Assembly: GCA_947177085.1 (NCBI GenBank)
Contig: CAMWTD010000046.1
Coordinates: 1-11,019, forward strand
Length of the DNA stretch: 11,019 bases
Source: an uncultured Desulfovibrio sp.
GTDB taxonomy: Bacteria > Desulfobacterota > Desulfovibrionia > Desulfovibrionales > Desulfovibrionaceae
Reading direction: 5' to 3'
Shown here: one piece after another, positions 1-6,285 of the stretch
Layout of the letters: each line of letters starts with the position of its first letter
Position numbering within the stretch: the first letter of the stretch is position 1
Notes under the pieces: generated by a model
The model's database searches: none
What the model was told of the DNA's origin: nothing
Seen by the model: the letters and a program-made list of their open reading frames with translations, nothing else
Program-made: the position numbers and the translations under genes

Positions 1-3
1 TTC

Positions 4-113
4 AGCCGTTGCGACGAAGGAAGCTACGGATGAAGACAGCAGTTAGTTACCGCGCGGGTCAGCCTACGATGCCACTGTCGCTATCCGTAAGGCCCGCAGG
101 CTCGCCAACGGCT
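4..113. repeat. imperfect 110-bp inverted repeat
   Basis: Three pairs of short arms are arranged almost symmetrically about position 57: AGCCGTTG (4-11) with CAACGGCT (106-113), TACGGAT (25-31) with ATCCGTA (83-89), and GACAG (35-39) with CTGTC (75-79). Intervening bases do not pair well, so a folded form would be a long interrupted hairpin. I see no convincing gene here: the reading frames are short and lack a ribosome binding site. It could be a degenerate palindromic repeat like the one at 2354-2449 or a structured RNA; the sequence alone does not decide. The element may continue to the left of the window. Confidence 0.4.
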
Positions 114-208
114 AGCGCGCAAGCACCAAAAAATCTTATTTTTGAGGATTCTTCCGGCGCCATCGCTGCTGTCGATGCCCGTAGGGCTCGCTTTGCTCGC
201 CAACGGGC
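87..208 (+). repeat. pair of imperfect ~28-bp direct repeats
   Basis: Segments 86-112 and 179-207 share the pattern CCGTA, a GC-rich stretch, then the identical run GCTCGCCAACGG. They flank the AT-rich block at 127-156. The second unit can also fold by itself: TGCCCGT (176-182) pairs with ACGGGCA (203-209). A further small hairpin follows (GGCGC 211-215 with GCGCC 219-223, loop TTC), and another precedes it (CATCG 161-165 with CGATG 173-177). The region therefore looks like a mosaic of small palindromic modules, not unique spacer DNA. Confidence 0.5.
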
Positions 209-286
209 ACGGCGCTTCGCGCCGCCATCCGGTTGCAGCACCCGTCTTCCGCTTCGCTCCAGACGGATTTAAGGAATATCCCTCAA
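127..286 (-). repeat. dispersed repeat, copy A, 3' of iorA
   Basis: This copy has two blocks. Block 1 (127-156) matches 2444-2473 at 29 of 30 positions and contains AAAAAAT-CTT-ATTTTT, an A/T stem with a 3-base loop. Block 2 (236-266) matches 2478-2509 apart from one missing C and carries the arms CCGTCT/AGACGG around a 13-base loop; the match resumes at 273-286 (GAATATCCCTCAAC against GAATCTCCCTCAAC). In this copy 79 bases of hairpin-rich sequence (157-235) separate the blocks, against 4 bases in copy B. Read on the minus strand, each copy lies just after the stop codon of a minus-strand gene, so a role in transcript 3' ends is possible but inferred. Confidence 0.7.
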
Positions 287-316
287 CTGCGTTCTACTAA
301 AATTGAATTCCCCCTG

Positions 317-2215
317 TCAGGCCCGGTTGCGCGCGCGGAACACGCCGGGCGCGGCCTGGAGGCAGATCATGCAGCCCGTGCACAGGCTTTCGTCCACGGC
401 CACCTCGTCGCCGTTGCGACAAAAGGCCGGGCAGGCCAGTTCCTCGAGGCAGCGCAGGGCCTCGACGCCCTGCCGCGCCACCTCGGCCACGCGGGGCTTG
501 CCCTTGCCGAGCTTGCGCCGGGCATAGAGCACGCACGGCTCCTCGGCGATGAGCACCCGCACCCCGGAAAGCGCGCCCAGTTCCTCGAAGGCCGCCCTGA
601 GCGCGGAGAGATTGGAGCCGCGCACCTTGCGCACCTCCTCCACGCCGAGCGCGCGCACGATGGGCTCGATGTCGAGGTGGGCGGCGTTCTCGCCGAGCAC
701 ATGCTGCGCCATGCCGGGATTGGGCTGGTGGCCGGTCATGGCCGTGGTGCCGTTGTCGAGGATGACCACGAGGATGTTGTGGCGGTTGAACACCGCGTTG
801 GCGAGCCCGGTCATGCCCGAATGGAAGAAGGTGGAATCGCCGATGAAGCCCACCACCGGCGCGCCCGTGGCGCGGGCATAGCCGCTGCCGGCGGAGATGG
901 AGGAGCCCATGCAGACAAGAAAGTCCGCGGTGCGCAGCGGCGGCAGAAGCCCGAGCGTATAGCAGCCGATGTCGCTGGAATAGATGGCCTCGTCGCCAAA
1001 GGCCTTGCGCGCCGCATAATAGACGGCGCGGTGCGCGCAGCCGGGGCAGAGGTTCGGCGGACGCCCGGGCAGGGGCTCGCAGCCGCAGGCCGCGCCCCGC
1101 GCGGTCTTCCTCCCCGGCGCTTCCGGTTCGGAGTGGCCGAACCAGCGCGCAAGCCTGCGCCGGACAAGGTCAAGGGAAAATTCGCCAAAGCCCGTGAGGC
1201 CGTCGTCCTTGCCCGCGATGCTCACGCCAAGGCCGTGTTCCTGCGCGAGGGCCCGCACGTCGCGCTCCAGCAAATTCGCCCCTTCCTCCAGCACCAGAGC
1301 CTCGTCGCAATCGGCCAAAAAGGCGGTGATGAGCTCCGTGGGGAGCGGCCAGGTCATGCCCAGTTCGAGCACCGCCGCCCTGCCCTCAAGCCCGTCGGCG
1401 TGGAGCGCGTCGGCGAGGTAGTTGCGGGCCGGGCCGCTCACGATGATGCCGCGCCTGGGGCCCTTGGCTCCGGGGGCGGCGGCCCGTACAGTATTGAACG
1501 GGCTTACTTCGGCCACGGCGCGCGCGGCCTCCATCTGCGCGTCCAGCGCGCAGTGCCGGCGCAGGGCCACGGCGGGCACGGGCACATAGCGCGTGGGCTC
1601 GCGCTTCATGGGCGCGTGCTCCACGCTTTCGGGGAGCGGCCCAAGGGTCACGGGGCCGCGCAAATGGCTCACGCGCGTGGTGGTGCGCAGCATGACCGGC
1701 TGCTCGAGCTCGCGCGCCAGGCGGAAGGCGGCCACGGTCATGTCCCTCGCCTCCTCGGCGGAAGCCGGCTCGAAGCAAGGCACATGGGCCGCGCGGGCAT
1801 AGCTGCGGTTGTCCTGCTCGTTCTGGCTGGAATGGCAGCCCGGGTCGTCGGCGCTCAGGAGCACGAGGCCGCCGGGCAGGCCCACATAGGCCGCGGTGAA
1901 GAGCGGGTCCGCCGCCACGTTGAGGCCCACATGCTTCATGGTGACGAGGCATTGCGCCCCGCCGAGCGCCGCGCCCGCGCCGACCTCCAGCGCCACTTTC
2001 TCGTTGGTGGCGTATTCCACGCCAAAACCGGGCCGCTCGCCCGCGGCGAGGATCTGGTCCCGCAGACGGCTGAAAGTATCCGGCACTTCGGAGGACGGCG
2101 TGCCCGGATAGCAGGTCACGAGATGGACGCCCGCCTCCAGCGCGCCGCGCACGATGGCCTCATTGCCCAAAAAGAGATGGCGCTCGCCCGGGGCGTCGCG
2201 CAAGAGTGGGTCCAC
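317..2215 (-). CDS. iorA: indolepyruvate:ferredoxin oxidoreductase, alpha subunit
   Basis: This is the thiamine-diphosphate subunit of the cytosolic enzyme that decarboxylates aryl pyruvates from aromatic amino acids to aryl-acetyl-CoA and reduces ferredoxin. The protein is 632 aa. The N-terminal pyrimidine-binding domain includes LGNEAIVRGALEAG (16-29) and YPGTPSSEVPDTF (36-48). The ThDP motif is GDSTFFHSG (459-467) followed by ILDN (485-488), after NLCPGCAHRA (388-397). The C-terminal tail holds C595 and CTGCMIC (612-618), enough for one [4Fe-4S] cluster; many family members have two. I chose the GTG at 2215 because GGAG lies at good spacing before it and the family N-terminus begins near PLL; an upstream in-frame GTG at 2281 would add 22 unlikely residues. 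The beta subunit gene iorB normally adjoins iorA, but the 316 bases downstream have none. A long antisense frame here is a GC artefact. Confidence 0.93.
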   Translation of the reverse strand: MDPLLRDAPGERHLFLGNEAIVRGALEAGVHLVTCYPGTPSSEVPDTFSRLRDQILAAGERPGFGVEYATNEKVALEVGAGAALGGAQCLVTMKHVGLNVAADPLFTAAYVGLPGGLVLLSADDPGCHSSQNEQDNRSYARAAHVPCFEPASAEEARDMTVAAFRLARELEQPVMLRTTTRVSHLRGPVTLGPLPESVEHAPMKREPTRYVPVPAVALRRHCALDAQMEAARAVAEVSPFNTVRAAAPGAKGPRRGIIVSGPARNYLADALHADGLEGRAAVLELGMTWPLPTELITAFLADCDEALVLEEGANLLERDVRALAQEHGLGVSIAGKDDGLTGFGEFSLDLVRRRLARWFGHSEPEAPGRKTARGAACGCEPLPGRPPNLCPGCAHRAVYYAARKAFGDEAIYSSDIGCYTLGLLPPLRTADFLVCMGSSISAGSGYARATGAPVVGFIGDSTFFHSGMTGLANAVFNRHNILVVILDNGTTAMTGHQPNPGMAQHVLGENAAHLDIEPIVRALGVEEVRKVRGSNLSALRAAFEELGALSGVRVLIAEEPCVLYARRKLGKGKPRVAEVARQGVEALRCLEELACPAFCRNGDEVAVDESLCTGCMICLQAAPGVFRARNRA

Positions 2216-2227
2216 GGCAGTCTCCGG

Positions 2228-2245
2228 CCCGGCGCATGCGCCGGG
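2228..2245. promoter_or_regulatory. 18-bp perfect palindrome next to iorA ribosome binding site
   Basis: CCCGGCGCATGCGCCGGG is identical to its reverse complement. In the iorA leader it would form a 7-bp G/C stem with a CAUG loop, ending two bases before the GGAG (2222-2225 on the minus strand) that serves the GTG start at 2215. This placement suits either a protein operator or an RNA hairpin affecting ribosome access. Both roles are inferred; the palindrome itself is certain. Confidence 0.55.
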
Positions 2246-2353
2246 ATGATAGTGCGCTTGTTTGAGCGTTCTGTTGTACACTTGAGCGTATGGAGGGGTA
2301 TTGCCACTCCGCTACTGCTCGCATAATGCCGAAATTATCCGTCAAAAACAGCC

Positions 2354-2449
2354 TTTTTGCTGCTGGCTGCGTCAGAGAAAAATTTCCTCGGTCGAGTACT
2401 TAAGTACACTCCCTTCGGAAATTTTTATCTTCCTTGCCAGCAGCAAAAA
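2354..2449. repeat. 96-bp imperfect palindrome
   Basis: Nested arms share one centre near 2401.5: TTTTTGCTGCTGGC (2354-2367) with GCCAGCAGCAAAAA (2436-2449), AAAAATTTCC (2378-2387) with GGAAATTTTT (2417-2426), and the perfect central palindrome GTACTTAAGTAC (2396-2407). Unpaired or poorly paired bases separate the arms. It touches repeat copy B on its right side. It has no coding capacity of note and resembles a palindromic extragenic repeat or a small non-autonomous element; no flanking target-site duplication is obvious. It could also end transcription in either direction. Confidence 0.75.
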
Positions 2450-2529
2450 ATCTTATTTTTTAGGATTCTTCCGACACCAGCACCCCGTCTTCCGCTTCGC
2501 TCCAGACGGGTGATGGAATCTCCCTCAAC
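2444..2529 (-). repeat. dispersed repeat, copy B, 3' of membrane TPR gene
   Basis: This is the compact form of the element also found at 127-286. Block 1 (2444-2473) contains the A/T hairpin AAAAAAT (2445-2451), CTT, ATTTTTT (2455-2461). Block 2 (2478-2509) has the arms CCCGTCT (2484-2490) and AGACGGG (2504-2510), and homology continues to 2529. Only four bases separate the blocks. It lies about 40 bases after the stop of the minus-strand TPR gene, matching the position and orientation of copy A after iorA. A terminator or processing role is plausible but not shown. Confidence 0.7.
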
Positions 2530-2570
2530 ACCATTACAACAAGCCTGCTCGAAAGCGCACTCGCTCGGCC

Positions 2571-3275
2571 CTACTGGGCGGCAGGGGCGTCCGCGCCCTT
2601 GCCGAGCTTGGCGGCCAGCGCCTCGGCCCGGGAGCGGAAATAGGCCCCTTCGGGCGTCTTCACCTCTTCCGCGAGGCCGAGATAGGTCTTGTAGGCGAGC
2701 TCGGTCTTGCCCGCGCGCGAAGCCGCCTCGGCGAGCATCTGACGAAGCTGCACGGAACGGCGCGACTCGGGCAGCTTGGCCTCCAGTTCCTGGAGCAGCG
2801 CCAGCGCCTGGACGTTCTCGTTCTGCATGAGCAGGCTCCCCACGCTGCCGAGGGCCGCGGTGAGGCCGAGCGCGCCGTCGCCGTCCAGCTTGGCGGCCTT
2901 GGCGTAGGCGTCCGCCGCGAGGATGGGGTCGCCGTTTTCCTGGGCGCTCTGGCCGAGGCTCATATAGATGAAGAGCTTGGTGCTCTCCGGCGCGCCTTCG
3001 GCCAGCTTGGCGAGGGCGGCGTCGCGGTCCTTGCCCTTTAACTGGGCATTGATGCGCGCGAGCTCCTGCCGGGCCTCCTCCTGCTTGCCGTGGTGATACC
3101 AGTTCCACACCGCCAGGCCCCCGAGCGCCAGCAGGAGCAGCAGGACGACGCCCGCAATGGCGCTGGCATAGCGCGTGATGAACTGGAGGAGCGGGGCGCT
3201 TTCAGGGTTGACCTCGGCCTGGATGTCACGCAGCAGGGGCGAGGCCGACTCGTCTTGATTCTTTTGCGGATTCAT
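2571..3275 (-). CDS. membrane-anchored TPR protein, YfgM-like
   Basis: The 234-aa product has a short charged N-terminus, one hydrophobic segment at about 36-58 (IAGVVLLLLLALGGLAVWNW region), and then a long helical, Ala/Leu-rich domain of TPR-like helix pairs (about 64-225) ending in a short Ala/Pro tail. This arrangement matches YfgM/ancillary SecYEG translocon or envelope TPR proteins, with the TPR domain outside the cytoplasm; the exact role is not known from sequence. The start at 3275 (MNPQK) follows a strong GAGGAGG with proper spacing; the frame continues upstream by 33 codons that look like leader DNA. A sigma70-like promoter precedes it at 3361-3390. It is divergent from proA and upstream of iorA, with a repeat-rich spacer after its stop. 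Confidence 0.8.
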   Translation of the reverse strand: MNPQKNQDESASPLLRDIQAEVNPESAPLLQFITRYASAIAGVVLLLLLALGGLAVWNWYHHGKQEEARQELARINAQLKGKDRDAALAKLAEGAPESTKLFIYMSLGQSAQENGDPILAADAYAKAAKLDGDGALGLTAALGSVGSLLMQNENVQALALLQELEAKLPESRRSVQLRQMLAEAASRAGKTELAYKTYLGLAEEVKTPEGAYFRSRAEALAAKLGKGADAPAAQ

Positions 3276-3318
3276 GTATCTAACCTCCTCGGGGAGGGGC
3301 GCGGGCATCTGCGTTTTC

Positions 3319-3333
3319 GGGCCGCCACGGCCC
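3319..3333 (-). promoter_or_regulatory. G/C hairpin in leader of membrane TPR gene
   Basis: On the minus strand GGGCCG, loop TGG, CGGCCC forms a 6-bp stem, and flanking TTTC/GAAA bases could extend it across a bulge. It falls between the predicted promoter and the start codon, about 45 bases before the ribosome binding site. No U-run follows, so it is not a standard terminator. It may stabilise the leader or be incidental in GC-rich DNA. Confidence 0.3.
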
Positions 3334-3360
3334 GGCCGAAAGCCCCGGTCACACTTTTCG

Positions 3361-3390
3361 AGCATACGCCACAAGCGCGCGTCCTGTCAA
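3361..3390 (-). promoter_or_regulatory. sigma70-type promoter for membrane TPR gene
   Basis: Read on the minus strand there is a perfect -35 TTGACA (3385-3390), an 18-base spacer and a -10 TATGCT (3361-3366). Transcription would begin near 3354, leaving a leader of roughly 80 bases before the ATG at 3275. This is the best promoter match in the window. No equally good promoter is visible for the divergent proA in the same 170-bp gap. Confidence 0.65.
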
Positions 3391-3445
3391 AGCAAAAGCC
3401 GCCCAGCTTTCCCTCTGGCCTGAACGCGCATCGCGGGAGGGCGAC

Positions 3446-4717
3446 ATGGCCTGGACAGCGGAAGACAGCCTTGAGATAGAACGACTGGGCCAGCGGGCGC
3501 GCGCGGCCGCAAGGCGCATGGCCGCGGCCGAGCCTTGCGCCAAGGACCGCTTCCTCGCCCGCGTGGCGGAGCTGCTCGCGGAACACGGGGAGGCTCTGCT
3601 CGCCGCCAACGCCGGGGATGTGGCCGCCGCCCGCGCCGCCGGGCTCGACGCCCCGCGCGTGGACCGGCTCACCCTCACCCCGGCCATCCTCGCCGAAATG
3701 CGCGCCGCCTGCCGCTCTGTGGCGGAAATGCCCGACCCCGTGGGCGTCACCGAACACCAGTGGCAGCGGCCCAACGGCCTGCTCGTGGGCCGGATGCGGG
3801 TGCCCCTCGGCGTCATCGCCATGATTTACGAGGCCCGGCCCAATGTGACGGTGGACGCGGCCATCCTCTGCGTCAAGGCGGGCAATGCCGTCATCCTGCG
3901 CGGCGGCAGCGAGGCGGCGCGCTCCAACCGGGCGCTCGCCGACGTGCTGCGGGAGGCGCTCGCGGACGCGGGGCTCCCGGCGGACGCCGTCCAGCTTGTG
4001 CCCGGCACGGACCGCGCGGCCGTCACCGCCCTCTGCAAGCTCGATTCGTGCATCGACGTCATTATCCCCCGGGGCGGGGAGGGCCTGGTGCGGGCCGTGA
4101 GCGAGGCCGCCGTCATGCCCGTGCTCAAGCATGACAAGGGCGTCTGCCATATGTATGTGGACGCCGGCGCGGACCTTGATATGGCCCTCCGGCTCGCGGA
4201 AAACGGCAAGACCCAGCGCCCCGGCGTGTGCAACGCCCTGGAATGCCTGCTCGTCCACCGGGAGGAGGCCCAGGCCTTCTTGCCCATGCTGGCGGCGCGG
4301 CTCGGCGCGGCCGGGGTGGAGTTCCGGGCCGACCCGGTCTCCCTGCCCCTGCTCGGGCCCACGGCGAAGCCGCTGGAGCCGGGCGACCTCGGCCATGAAT
4401 TTCACGACCTTGTCCTCGCCGTGCTCGTGGTGGAAGACATGGACGCGGCGCTCGCGCATATCGCGGCATACGGCTCCAACCACAGCGAGGTCATCTGCAC
4501 GCGCGACTATGGGCGCGCGCGGCGCTTCCTGCGCGAGGCGGACGCCTCCATGGTGGCGGTCAACGCCTCCACGCGCTTCAATGACGGGGGCCAGCTCGGC
4601 CTCGGGGCGGAGATCGGCATCTCCACCTCCAAGCTCCACGCCTACGGGCCCATGGGCGTCCATGAGCTGACCACGGCCAAGTTCGTGGTGCTGGGCAAGG
4701 GCCAGACGCGCGCATGA
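3446..4717 (+). CDS. proA: gamma-glutamyl phosphate reductase
   Basis: This cytosolic enzyme reduces gamma-glutamyl phosphate with NADPH to glutamate 5-semialdehyde, the second step of proline synthesis from glutamate. The protein is 423 aa, the usual family length. Visible landmarks are YEARPNVTVDA (128-138), LCVKAGNAVILRGG (141-154), the PRGGEGLVR segment (208-216), the catalytic cysteine C262 in RPGVCNALE (258-266), and the ProA signature region VVEDMDAALAHIAAYGSNHSEVI (about 328-350). The C-terminus has the expected STRFNDGGQLGLGAEIGISTSKLHAYGP stretch. The ATG follows GGGAGG at good spacing. The nadD start overlaps its stop by four bases (ATGA), indicating co-transcription. The preceding enzyme ProB is not in the window. 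Confidence 0.97.
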   Translation: MAWTAEDSLEIERLGQRARAAARRMAAAEPCAKDRFLARVAELLAEHGEALLAANAGDVAAARAAGLDAPRVDRLTLTPAILAEMRAACRSVAEMPDPVGVTEHQWQRPNGLLVGRMRVPLGVIAMIYEARPNVTVDAAILCVKAGNAVILRGGSEAARSNRALADVLREALADAGLPADAVQLVPGTDRAAVTALCKLDSCIDVIIPRGGEGLVRAVSEAAVMPVLKHDKGVCHMYVDAGADLDMALRLAENGKTQRPGVCNALECLLVHREEAQAFLPMLAARLGAAGVEFRADPVSLPLLGPTAKPLEPGDLGHEFHDLVLAVLVVEDMDAALAHIAAYGSNHSEVICTRDYGRARRFLREADASMVAVNASTRFNDGGQLGLGAEIGISTSKLHAYGPMGVHELTTAKFVVLGKGQTRA

Positions 4718-5448
4718 GCGCCAGGCGGGCGGACGCCCCGGCGGCGGCGTCCCTCGGGCGCATCCTCTACGGCGGCACTTTCGACCCCCCGCACCGGCGG
4801 CATCTGGAAGTGGCGGCCGCCGCGCTGCGGCTTCTCGGCGACCGGGCGGACGGCGTGGACTTCATCCCCTCGGCCAGGCCCCCGCACAAGCCGGGGCGGG
4901 GGGTGCTGCCCTTCCCCCTGCGGTGCGCCCTGGTGGAGGCGGCCCTTGCGCAGAACGGGGACGGGCGCCTCGCCTGCAACCGCATGGAAGGCGAGCGCCG
5001 GGGGCCATCCTACACCTGGGACACCCTTGCCGCTTTCCGCGCCGACCGGCCCGGCGTCACGCCCTGGTTCCTGCTCGGCGGGGAGGATTATGCCCTGCTC
5101 CCCACCTGGCGGCGGGGACTAGAACTGCCCCGGCTGTGCAGCCTCCTCGTCGCGCCGCGCGGCGATGTGGCCGACGCCGCGTCCTTCCTGGCGGTGACGC
5201 GCGAAAACTGGCCCGATGCGCGGGAGCTTGCGCCCCTCCGGGCCGAGGGGCCCGATGCCCCGCGCATGGCCCTGCCCGGCGGGGGGGAAGCCGTGCTGCT
5301 GCCGCTTGCGCCCGAGGCCGTGAGCTCCTCGGAAGTCCGCGCGGCATGGCTGGCCGGCCGGCCGCCCGAGGGCGTGCCGGAAAAGGTTTTGCGGATCCTG
5401 GAACAACACCGGGAGGCCGTCGCGGCCGCCTGGAGGGAGGAGCGCTGA
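4714..5448 (+). CDS. nadD: nicotinate-nucleotide adenylyltransferase
   Basis: NadD transfers AMP from ATP to nicotinate mononucleotide, giving deamido-NAD, and is shared by de novo and salvage NAD synthesis. The 244-aa product shows GGTFDPPH (20-27), PSARPPHKPG (52-61), ERRGPSYTWDTL (94-105), FLLGGEDYALLPTW (119-132) and the C-terminal SSSEVR (204-209), all in family order. The core (H/T)xGH motif reads H27-R-R-H30: the normally conserved glycine is arginine, and the codons are CGG CGG. The active-site histidines are kept. About 15 extra residues precede the first strand. The start overlaps proA by ATGA. Other nucleotidyltransferases were considered, but the combined motifs fit NadD. Confidence 0.9.
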   Translation: MSARRADAPAAASLGRILYGGTFDPPHRRHLEVAAAALRLLGDRADGVDFIPSARPPHKPGRGVLPFPLRCALVEAALAQNGDGRLACNRMEGERRGPSYTWDTLAAFRADRPGVTPWFLLGGEDYALLPTWRRGLELPRLCSLLVAPRGDVADAASFLAVTRENWPDARELAPLRAEGPDAPRMALPGGGEAVLLPLAPEAVSSSEVRAAWLAGRPPEGVPEKVLRILEQHREAVAAAWREER

Positions 5449-6270
5449 ATGCTCAAGGTCGCCCCCAAGGAATTGCGCGAAAATATCGCGCGCGCCAACG
5501 GCTATTTGCGCCGCAACGAGGTCACGCGCGCCCTCACCGCCATGAGCGCGGCCCTGAAACAGTATTCCGGGGTGCAGCTCATGCGCGGGCCGCGCGCGGA
5601 AATGGACATACAGATCTGCGAATTTCTCAACGCCCTCACCCACCACCAGGCCATGCAGTCCCTGCTCGACCCCTCGCGCAGCGGCAAGCCCCGGCCCATC
5701 CCCTACCAGCAGGGCAAGGAGGCGGCGCTGGCCACCGTGCTCGAGGGGCTCGCAAGGATCATGATCAACGAGGCCGAGGAAAAGGTGCGCCAGGAGGCCG
5801 ACGCCCGCCTCGAGCGCAAGAAGACCCTCATCGAGACCGGGGTGCAGTTGCTCAACGAGGGCCAGTACGCCAAGGGCCGGGCCTTTTTGAAGCGCGTGGC
5901 CGAGGAGTTCAGCGAGGAGGAAGGCATCCGCGTGCAGCTCGGCCAGATCTTCGCGGCGGCCGGGCAGCTTGCCGAAGCTGCGGAAATGTATGAGGAATCC
6001 ATGCAGGTTGAGCCCCGCGCCTCGGCGGCTTATACCGGGGCCGTGAACGCCTGGACGGAACTTCGGGAATATGAGCGGGCGGAAAAGGTCTACATGGCAA
6101 TCCTGCGCACCTTCGGAGGGCATCCCAACACCTTCGGCAAGATGGCCAAGATGTACTGGGACTGGCGCAAGCGCGACAAGGCCGAGGAGCTCGCCCTGCG
6201 CGCCCTTCAGGGCGACCCGAACCAGCCCGAGGCCAACGAGGTGATGCAGGCGCTCTCCGCCCGGCGGTAG
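5449..6270 (+). CDS. cytosolic tetratricopeptide repeat protein
   Basis: The 273-aa protein has no signal peptide or membrane segment. Residues 1-110 are helical without a family I can name. Residues about 106-125 are highly charged and likely a helix or short coiled coil. Four TPR-like units follow at roughly 125-157, 159-191, 193-225 and 226-259, with typical small/large residue spacing (for example GQLAEAAEMYEESMQVEP and RDKAEELALRALQGDPNQ). TPR domains bind protein partners; the partner is unknown. The ATG comes immediately after the nadD stop, with GGAGG inside the end of nadD, so translation is probably coupled. The stop is only 15 bp from that of hemW on the other strand. Confidence 0.85.
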   Translation: MLKVAPKELRENIARANGYLRRNEVTRALTAMSAALKQYSGVQLMRGPRAEMDIQICEFLNALTHHQAMQSLLDPSRSGKPRPIPYQQGKEAALATVLEGLARIMINEAEEKVRQEADARLERKKTLIETGVQLLNEGQYAKGRAFLKRVAEEFSEEEGIRVQLGQIFAAAGQLAEAAEMYEESMQVEPRASAAYTGAVNAWTELREYERAEKVYMAILRTFGGHPNTFGKMAKMYWDWRKRDKAEELALRALQGDPNQPEANEVMQALSARR

Positions 6271-6285
6271 CCGCGCGCCCCCTCC

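Larger units (their letters stand above)
2216..2570. other. 355-bp non-coding, repeat-rich spacer
   Basis: No credible gene lies between the membrane TPR gene stop and the iorA start. The stretch holds, from left to right, an 18-bp palindrome beside the iorA ribosome binding site, an AT-rich portion with no clear promoter, a 96-bp imperfect palindrome, and repeat copy B. Short frames through the repeat are overlapping in several frames and lack start signals. Base composition is markedly more AT-rich than the surrounding genes. Because of its length and hairpins, iorA may be transcribed separately from the upstream TPR gene. Confidence 0.75.

Noticed and set aside
9..272. 87-codon frame at the left edge, containing a KNLIFEDSSG stretch
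   Set aside because: The frame is made of repeat copy A and hairpins. The same DNA block at 2444-2473 is read in other frames without conservation, so it is not a protein-coding signal.
1..316. tRNA or other standard RNA gene at the left edge
   Set aside because: No cloverleaf with anticodon arm, CCA or T-loop motif is visible, and the inverted arms are too far apart for tRNA.
233..2326. 697-codon open frame on the plus strand opposite iorA
   Set aside because: It is a GC-driven antisense frame: low-complexity Arg/Ala/Gly/His composition, no family motifs, and it lies fully over a convincing iorA on the other strand.
2301..2830. Two overlapping plus-strand frames running through repeat copy B
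   Set aside because: They consist of the palindrome and repeat, then antisense of the TPR gene, with no start signal or recognisable domain.
3272..4663. 463-codon open frame on the minus strand opposite proA
   Set aside because: Same kind of antisense shadow; proA on the plus strand has all family motifs and a good ribosome binding site.
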